A stretch of DNA of 64,000 bases from positions 558,001 to 622,000 of the forward strand of contig NZ_FKIF01000001.1 of assembly GCF_900078705.1 (NCBI RefSeq), written 5' to 3'. Of this stretch, positions 10,901-19,900 are shown piece by piece. Position 1 is the first letter of the stretch. The number at the start of each line of letters is the position of its first letter. The notes beneath the pieces were generated by a model that had not been told where the DNA came from, did no database searches, and saw only the letters and a list, made by a program, of their open reading frames with translations. The translations under genes were made by a program, and so were the position numbers. Source of the DNA: Bordetella ansorpii. GTDB taxonomy: Bacteria; Pseudomonadota; Gammaproteobacteria; Burkholderiales; Burkholderiaceae_B.

Positions 10901-13900
10901 GCCGGCATCGCCCTCGGCCAGCAGCGTGACGTTGCCGCCGCCCAGCGCGCCCAGGCCGGAGAAGCCCACCACGCCGACCAATTGCTCATTGCCTCCCAAA
11001 GCCGGGTTGTAGCGCACGCCCACGTTGGCGTAGGTGCCGAAGTTGATCGACCAGGCCGTCTGCTGGCCCATGCCCTCGCCCCCCTGGCGCCACAGCCAGG
11101 AGGTGATGTTGTAGCTGTTGTAGGAGGGATTGCTCGGACTGAACCAGGTCTGGCCGGTCAGGTCTGCGCGTACCGACACGTACAGGTCCCCACCGTGGTC
11201 GGGATACCAGGTCGTGCGGTCTTCCAGCGCGGCATCGTAGGCGGCGACGCCCGTCAGCCTGGCGCGCTGCAGGGTGAACGCCTCGTTGCCCTCGGGCAGG
11301 TCCCGCTGCGTGCCCGCGGTATAGACGCCGAACGGCGTGGCCTGGCTGAAATCGCCGCCGGCCAGGATGTCGAGGTCGCCGGTGCCGGTGCGCAGCACGC
11401 TGAAGATCGGCATCCTGGTCGAGTTGCTGGTGCGCGGGTCGTTCAGCGTGACGTCGCCCGCGCCGCCCAGCGCGCCGGCCGATTGCAGGCCGCGCATGTC
11501 GGCGGCGGCCAGGTCGGCGCCGCCAACCAGCCGGATGGACGCCGACTGGCTGCCCGCCGCCAGCATGGGCGCCACCGCCCATACCGGCCGCGTCGCCTGC
11601 GACGTGACGTTGCCGGAAGCAGAGATGACGGTGCCCTGCGGCAGCACCGTGCCCTGGGCCAGGGCGAGGTCGGACGACAGCGTGTAGCCGCCGGACAGCA
11701 CCAGCGGGCTGCCCGCGTGCCACGTGGTGCCCTGGATCTCGAAGTCGAAAGGCAGCGACGCCCCCTGCCCTACGACCGTGCCCTGCGGCAGCTCGGTGCT
11801 GGCGGGAAGGGTCTCGCCGGCCTCCCACGTCCGCCCCGGGGTGACGATCCTGCCCGTGGCGACGACCGCCGTGGGCAGCCGATAGTCCGTGGCCAGCGTG
11901 ACCTGCTGCGGCAGGATCTTGCCGGCGGCGATCTTCGGCCCGCCCGACAACACGATACGGGCCTTGGCCGGATTGCTGGGATGCGAGATCACGGTGCCGG
12001 CCTCGATCACCGCGCCCTGGCCCAGCACGCCATAGACGATGGGGTCGCCAGGGTAGTAGGTGCAGCCGCACCAGTAGTAGTCGGTGATGCTGCCGGACTC
12101 GACGTAGACGGGGTCCGGATCCCAGCCCGACCAGGCGTCCACGCCATCGAACACGTAGATGTATTCGCCAAAAGTCGGATTGAGCGGCAGGTCGAGCACA
12201 TACTGCCGCGCCGCCGCCTGGCCCGCCGACAGCGACTGGCCGCCCGGCAGGTTCACGTCTATCGGGATGACGGCCCCGCTGGCCAGCTTGGTGCCGGACG
12301 CCAGCGTCACGTTCTCGGGCAAGGTGTAGTCGGCCGTCAACGTGGCGCCCGCCGCCAGCAGGATCGCGCTGTCGTCCGGCGTGGCGTTGGGACGCCCGAA
12401 ACCGTCGCTGATGCTGCCCTTGATGTCCAGGTCGCCGGCGGCGCGCACCGCCAGCGCCAGCGGCTCGCCCGCGCCGTAGCGCGCCGAGTTCGGATTGAGG
12501 TCGGCATTCGGGCCATAGCGGTAGCGCGACAGGTCCACGTCGCCCTTGATCGTCAGCTTGCCGTTCGAGGCATCGCCGCTGACGATCTCCACGCCCGGCC
12601 GCAGGTGATAGGCATCGCCATAGGCGCGCAGCCCCGCCAGGCGGCGCTGCAGGTCGGTATTGGCCAGCGCGTTGTCATGGAAGGCGCGGCTGCGCGCGTC
12701 GACCTGGTCCAGGCCCAGGCGGCCCTGGGCGTCGAGCACCGCGCCGCCGGCGCCCAGGCCGTTGTCCTGCATGATCGTGCCGTCGGCATCGCCCGGCTGG
12801 TACGTCCAGAAGGCATTGAGGGCGATGCTGGACGCGCCGCGCACGTCGACCCGGCCGGACGCATCCACGCGCACGTCGCCCCCCGTCTCGGTGACGCGGC
12901 GCGCGTTCAGCGCCACGCGGCCGTAGGCCACGCCGGGCGCGGAGACGTCCAGCATCGCCCCGTCGTCCAGCCGCAGCCAGCCTTGCGACGCGGTCAGCTC
13001 CACCGTGCCGCGGTTCTTCGCCTCGATGGGCTGGCCATAGCTGTCGACCTGCAGCACGGTGCCATGCGCGTCCAGCACGGCGTTGCCCGCCAGGCGCAGG
13101 TCGTCGCGCGCGGCCAGGCGGATGGCGCCGGGCTGCGTACCCGACGCGTCGATGCGTCCCGTGACGGTCAGGCTGCCGCCATCGACCGAGACGGTCACGG
13201 CGCGCGCCTTCACGCCGTCGCCGATGGTCAGGTCGCCCTGCCGCAGGTTGAAGGCGCGCGCGCCGAAGAAACCGGCTTCGCCCAGTTGCGCGTTGAGCGC
13301 GGCGAAGTCGGCGTTCAGGCTGGCCGGCCCGGCGCCGATGCGCTGCGCGCGCACGTCGAACGTGCCGCTGGCCCGGCCCTGGCCGCCGCTGCCGCGCAGC
13401 GTGCCGCCCAGCAGTACGGCGCCGTGGCCAGCATCGATGGCCGACAGCCGCAGCGTGCCGGCATCCTGGTTGGCCGCCGACACGTCGATGACCGAACCGG
13501 CCCGCTGCACGATGTCGCCGTGCTCGCTCTCGATGACGACGTCGCCCGCCCAGGTGTCGCGCGTCACGTCGAAGAAGCGCAGCCGGCGGCCCGAAACGTC
13601 GAGCAGGCTGCCGTCGGCCAGCACGATGTCCCCGTCGGCCGCCAGCGTCAGCCGCCCGCTGGGCAGCACGACGGACGAGGCGAGGTCGATCGCGCCGCCG
13701 TGCAGGTCCAGCTGCGCGCCGAGGCTGCCGGCCGCCGAGGGCAGCGCCGGGGCGGCGCCCGCCGGTGCCTTCACCTCGATGGCGCCGCCCGCGCGGTAGC
13801 CGATGACCGAGCCCGAGTCGCCGGTGAGCAGGGGCGTGTTCAGATGCAGGTTGCCGCCCGTGCCGGCATAGGTGTCCGGATCGAAACGGGTGCTGGGATC

Positions 13901-16900
13901 CGCGCCGCGCTGGTAGAACGACACCGTGCCGCGCGCATTGCCGGTGATCCGCTCCTTCGCATTGAAGGTGACGTCGGAGAAGCCCAGCATCAGCCGGTGG
14001 AACTCGACCGTGGTATTGGGCTGCGCCAGCGTGGGGTTGCCGAACACCACCGCATCGGCGTCGACCACGAAGCGGCCCTGCCCGGGCCCGGTGGGCAACA
14101 GGGCCCCGGGCAGTACGCTGCCGTACTGCGTCTGCGTGTAGTCGGAGAATGTCACCCTGGTCAGTGCGTTGTTCCAGACCAGCGTGCCCGTGCTCAGGCG
14201 CACCGTGTCGTCCGCCCCGCCATAGCCGTAGATGGCCGGCGTGTTGAACACCAGTTGCGCCAGGCGCGAGCGGCCCGTGGCCGGGTCGATGGTGTCCAGG
14301 TCCACGCTGCCGAAGAAATTGACCGACTTGTTGGCGGTCAGGACCAGGTTCTCCAGGGCAGGCGCGCCCACCTCGGGCACGCCGGCGAACAGGGTATCCA
14401 GGAAGCGCTGGTTGAGGTTCATGCCCGGCGGCAGCGCGCCCACGGCCGCCAGCGACGCGTCCGAGCCGATGTTGAACGAGGGCACGGCCAGCGACAGGTT
14501 GCGCGTGCCGATGCGCGGCGTGCCGGCCAGCGTCACGCCCACGTCGGAATAGAAGCCGATGGTGCCTTCCGAATATAGCGAGGCGCCATCCTTCAGTTCG
14601 ATGGAGGTGCCGAACAGGCCGGACGGCGCGTCCATCGTGAACTGCCCGTTGGAGACCAGCAGCAGCGCCATGCCTTCGTACGGCGAAGGCTTGTTGCCGA
14701 ACAGCAGCCCGCTGCTGTTGGTGTCCAGCCAGCGCTTGCCTCGGCCCAGCGTGCTGATGGCGGCGCCCTCTTCGAGGGTGACTTTCTGCTTGGCCGCCAG
14801 CACCACCTGGCTGGCCGACAGCGACGCGCCGCGTTCCAGGACCACGTTCTGCGCCATCCCGTTCGTTTCGAAGGCGACGTTGGGATCGGAATACGAGGCC
14901 CCGACCCGCCCGCCCAGGTACAGGTTGGGCGCCTGCACCTTGCCGATCTCCGCGGCCGAGGCCGTGACCGTGGTGGCGTTGTTCTGCCGGGTGCTGCCGG
15001 GGCCGGTGAGGACCAGCGTGGCGTTGGTGGGCGCGGTCAGCGAGAAGCTGCCGTCATAGCCGGCCGCGTCGCCGGCCGAGAAGTCGGCGCGGCCGTTGAA
15101 GACCAGTGCGCTGTTGGCGGGCGCCGCCGCGGCGGCGCGGGCATTGAACCACAGCCGCTGGCCGTCCGCCTCGATCATCGGCCGCAGCGCGCCGAAGGTG
15201 CGCGTCTGCGCCAGTTGGAACGCGGTGTAGCCCTGGTCGTTGTAGGCGGAGTAGGTGCGCAGCGTCTGGCCGGAGGTGAGCGTGACGCGCGTGCCGTAGG
15301 CGTCGCGGATGCCCGTGCCGGCCACGCTCTGCGTGCCGGTCAGCACATACGAGCCGTTGCGCAGGGGAACCACCGGCACCTTGGCGGGACGTTCGGCATG
15401 GCCGCCCAGTTCGATGCGCCAGGCGCCGGGCAGCAGCGCATAGTTGGCCGGCAGCAGCGTATAGGTGCCGGCCGGCAGGCCGGGCACGCCGTCGGCCAGC
15501 GTGATCTGCTGGCCGATCCCGGGCACGTCGCCCGTCCAGGCCTTGTAGTAGCCGCCCGCGACCGGCGCGGTGGTGGCGCCGGGGACGATGGCGTACACCT
15601 TGCCGCCCGGGTCGAGCGGATTGAGCAGCGTGTCCACCGAGCCGCCCCGGCCCGTGATGAAGGCGCCGCCGACCAGTTGGCCGCCCCCCGACAGGTCCAG
15701 CAGCGACCCCGGCGCGCTGGTCAGCGAGGCGGCGTTGATGCTGACGCCGATGGTGCCGCGGCTGATGGTGCCGCTGTCGTCCGGGAACATGCTGGCGGAA
15801 TACTGGCCCACCAGCAGTTCGGGCTTGGCCGCGTCGAAGCCGTTGTACAGGTACTTCACGCCGTCGACCGTGCCGCCGAACGGGATGACCAGCCCACGGG
15901 TGCTGACCGACGTGATGCTGCCCTCCTGCAGCTCGACCCCCTGCGTCGCATTCAGCGTCAGCAGGCCGAACGGCGCGCGCAGCACGCCCCCCTGGCGGAT
16001 GACGTCGGCGGTCAAGGTCAGGTTGCCCAGCACGGAATAGGGCTGCGCGGGCACCGCGCCCGTGGAACGGATCTGCAGCACCGAGGGGTCGCTGGCCGGG
16101 GTATTGCCCAGTCCGGCGCGGACCGTGGCCGTCACGCCGCTGGCCGGATAGACCTGGGCGGCCGCCAGCTCGATGTCGCCGAACGCGCGCAGTTCGGTGC
16201 GGCGCGTCGTGCCGTCATTCAAGGGAGCATCGGACGGCGGCGCCGTGGCCGCCAGGAAACGCAGGTCGCCGCTGCTTTGCAGCGTGGTCTGGTCGAAATC
16301 GACCCTCATGGTGTGGCGCAGGTCGATCAGGCCGGCCTCGACACGGAAGGTGCCGCCGATGCCGTACGCCGGCAGCCGGGTCCCGCCCACCATGTCCGGG
16401 CCGAAGTTGCTGGCCCCCTTCAGGAGCGTGCCGCCGTCGTACAGCACGTAGGGCGCGCGCAGCGTGACGTTGGCGCCCGGCGTAGTCTGGTAGAGGAATC
16501 CCTTGTTCAGCGTCAGGCTGCGGCCCAGGCTGAGATCGACGTCGCCGTCGAACACGATGGCGCTGCGGCCCCACAGCGACAGGCCGTCGAAGCCGCCCGC
16601 GGCGATCTGCTCGGCGCTGATGCGCGCCTGGGCGGGCACGAAGGCGGCGTCCATGGCGCCCGGCGCCAGGTCGCCCGGCAACGCGCTGGGCGCGTAGCGC
16701 TGGACGACGGTCAGCGCACGGCCGGGCCGGCTGGAGGGATCCACGCCGAACGGGCCGCCATACAGCGGCGACTCCAGCACCAGCGACAGCGTGCCGCCGC
16801 TGGCGCCCGCGCCGCCCGACTGCGCGCGCAGGGCCGGCGCACGGCTGCCGTCGTCGCGCAGCAGGTCGTCGACGAAGAATCCCTGGTACGAACTCAGGGT

Positions 16901-19900
16901 GATCGAGCCGCCATCGCTGGCCACGTCGCGCACGGCGCGATTGTCGCGGCCGCCCGGGCCGATGAGCGCCTGGGCGCCGGACGCGTCGATGCGCGCGCCG
17001 GGGCGGATGACCACATAGGCGCCGCTGGAGAGCGTGCCGAGGGAATCGGGGTCCTTGCCGCCGGTGCTGCCCAGTACGACGGATCCGCCGTCCAGCACGA
17101 CGCCGAACGGATCGCCCTGCCTGTCAAGCGCGGTGTAGGCGCGGCCGGACACATCGAGCAGGCCGTGCTCGCCCACCCACACCGACAGCGCGTCCGTGGG
17201 GTCGACGTCTTCGAAGTACGGGTTGTTGACGACCACGGAGCGCAGGTCTTTCAGCAGGCGCGTATTGACGGCCGTGATGGTCCCGCCGGGCGCCACCAGG
17301 CTGCCGTCGATGGTGACCTGGCCCTTGCTGGACAGATCGATGCGGTGGTCCGGATCGACGTTGACCACGGCGCCTTCGCCGATGATGACGGCGCCCGTGA
17401 CCAACTGGGACGCGGGCGCCCCCGCCGCGGGCGGCAGCGGGATGCCGCCCGTCAGGGACAAGTCCGCTCCCGCGCGCTGGGTCATCGTGCCTTGCCGTAC
17501 GTTCGTGTCGAACAGCGGCGGCAGCGCCAGTTCGACCGCCCCGGCCAGGGCGTCGCCCGCCAGCAGGCGGCGCGGCACGCCGGTGGCCCGGTCGGTGTCG
17601 AGGAAGCGGTACACCGGCATGGCCACGTCCACCCGGGCGCCCGGCTGGACGATGGCGCCGGCGGCGCCGGACAGGGTGTACGACGCGAAGCCCTGCTGGA
17701 AGAACGCGGAAGCGTCGACTATCTCGAACACGGGAAGCACCGGAGCGGCCACGGGCAGCACCGCGCCGCGCGGCAGGGCCGAGCCGGCCGTCACGATGAG
17801 GTCGCCGGCCAGCACCGAGCCGGCCGCATAGGTATAGAGCTTCGGATAAATCGGCAGCGGCGCCGTGAATGCGTCGGCCGGCAGGCGGTAGCCCTCCGGA
17901 AACTGGCTGTTGACGGCATAGACGAGATAACCTGCCGGAATCTGCTCGCCCACCGCATAGCTGCGGCCGCCGTTGGCGCTGCCGGGCGGGCGGGCGAACA
18001 CCCCGCTCATGGGCGGGGCCCAGCCGTTGGGGCCGACGGTCGCCGGAGCCGCGCCGACGTTCACCGAGACGCCGGCGGGCACGATGGCGCCCGGCTTGAT
18101 GAATCTGCCCGAGGACACCTTCAGCTCGAAAGCCAGCCGGGTGCCGGCCGGCACCACGAAGTCTTCTCCTACCGTGAGGTCGAACGGCGCGGTCTCGCCC
18201 GGCGTCAGTTGGCCGCGCGTCTGCAGCAGCGTGCCCCCGATGGACACCGCCGCTGGCGTGACGATGCTGAGTTTGCCGCCGCGCGCGAAACCGTAGGACG
18301 CGATCGTGCCGCCCCCGTCGATGACCAGCCCGCCGGCATTGAGCGAGACGTTGCCGCCGGCGCCGCCGGCCGTGGAGCCGTCGGCCCGCACCGCGCCGCC
18401 CGCCGAGGCGTCGATGCGCGAACCCACTTCGAGCGACAGCGCCCCCGCGGCGCCCAGCGTGACCGAGCCGCCGTCGCGGAACGCCATCCCCCACGCCTGG
18501 GCGGGATCCAGCGACGCATTGGTCCACAGGCCGCGCGTATCGATGGTCACGCCGCTCGGGAGCGTGAGGTCGCGCGCATCGCCGTACGGGCTGGTCAAGG
18601 CGCGGATGCTGACCGAGCCGGCGCGGGCGGTCAGGTCGCCATACACCGAGAGCGCGCCCATCGAGAGGTCGATGAAGCCGCCCGGCGACATCGTGAGATC
18701 GCCTCCGATCGTCAGGTCGCCCAGGGTGGCGGCGCGCAGCCCGGCCAGGCCGGACGCGTTGACCCGGTCCAGGCTGATCCATACCAGGCTGCCCTGCTGC
18801 GCGCCTTCGACGGGCGGCGCATTGTCGATCCGGATCGGGGCATTCTGGTTCAGGCGCGCCGAGACCCCCTCCGAGCTCAACGAGGCATCGTAGCTGTCCA
18901 GGGCAAGCACGCCACCCAGCGCGGCCTGCGTCTGGCCCAGTTTGTAGGCGTCGTCCATCGCCAAGGGCCGTGCCTCGGTCTGGCGCGGGCCGTTGTAGGC
19001 CGACGCATCCAGCTCGCCCTCGAGCCGGGCGCTGGACGACTGCACGATCAGGCGGCCGGCATCGCGGCCCACCGTGTAGCCCTGCTCGTAGCGCCGTGAC
19101 GGCCCCAGCAGCGGGTTGCGGAAATAGCGCGTAGCATTGCCGCCCCAGCGCGCATGCGCGTCTTCATAGCCCTGGTACAGGCCCTGGTACGTCAGGTCGC
19201 CCGGCGCCGTATCGGCCGTGTACAGCCGGCCGTCGCTGCCGCGCAGCCACGAGAGATTGATCCAGCCGCTTTGCACGTCGAGCGTGCCCCCGGACAGGTT
19301 GACGCGCGAGCCGGCCTGCGTGATCACGTTGTCGGTGGCCAGGTTGACGGTGCCGCCCTGCGCGGTCCATTCGCCGATGGTGTGGCCCTGGTTGCCCACG
19401 TAGCCGCCCACCTCCAGCAGGCCGCCCGCCGTGTACCAGCGATCGCCTTCGTAGCCGCCCGTGCCGGCTTTCACGTAGGTCAACGTGCGGCGATCGACCC
19501 ACAGGTCGTCGTTCATCAGCCTGCCGCTGTCGCGATTGATCGGCGCGTCGCGCAGCTCGTTGCCCTGGACATTGATGCGCAGATTGTTGCGCTCCATCGC
19601 CACCCGCACGCCGACGCTGCCCGCCACGTCCAGGCGCGCGCCGCCATCGAGCTGGATGACCCCATAGGTGGTGGCGATGGCGCCGGGCCCGGCCTCCTTG
19701 GTGCCGGCCGTACTGTTGCCGGCCGACACGGCCAGTTGGCCGCCCGTGGCCAGCGTCAGCGAGCCTTCGGCGAAAGTCACCGCGCCGCCCCCGACGATCT
19801 CGACGCGCGACTGGTCGCGCCGGTCGGCCAGCGTCGAATAATTGTCGAAGTTGCGGCCAGCGCTCTTGGACGCCGTGACGCGCTGCGTGTCCAGCGCCGC

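Noticed and set aside
9833-14578. Very long plus-strand open frame (over 1500 codons) opposite the exoprotein gene
   Set aside because: It is antisense to a gene with signal peptide, TPS domain and ribosome site; its translation is His/Arg/Gln/Ala-rich with no domain, as expected for a shadow in GC-rich DNA.
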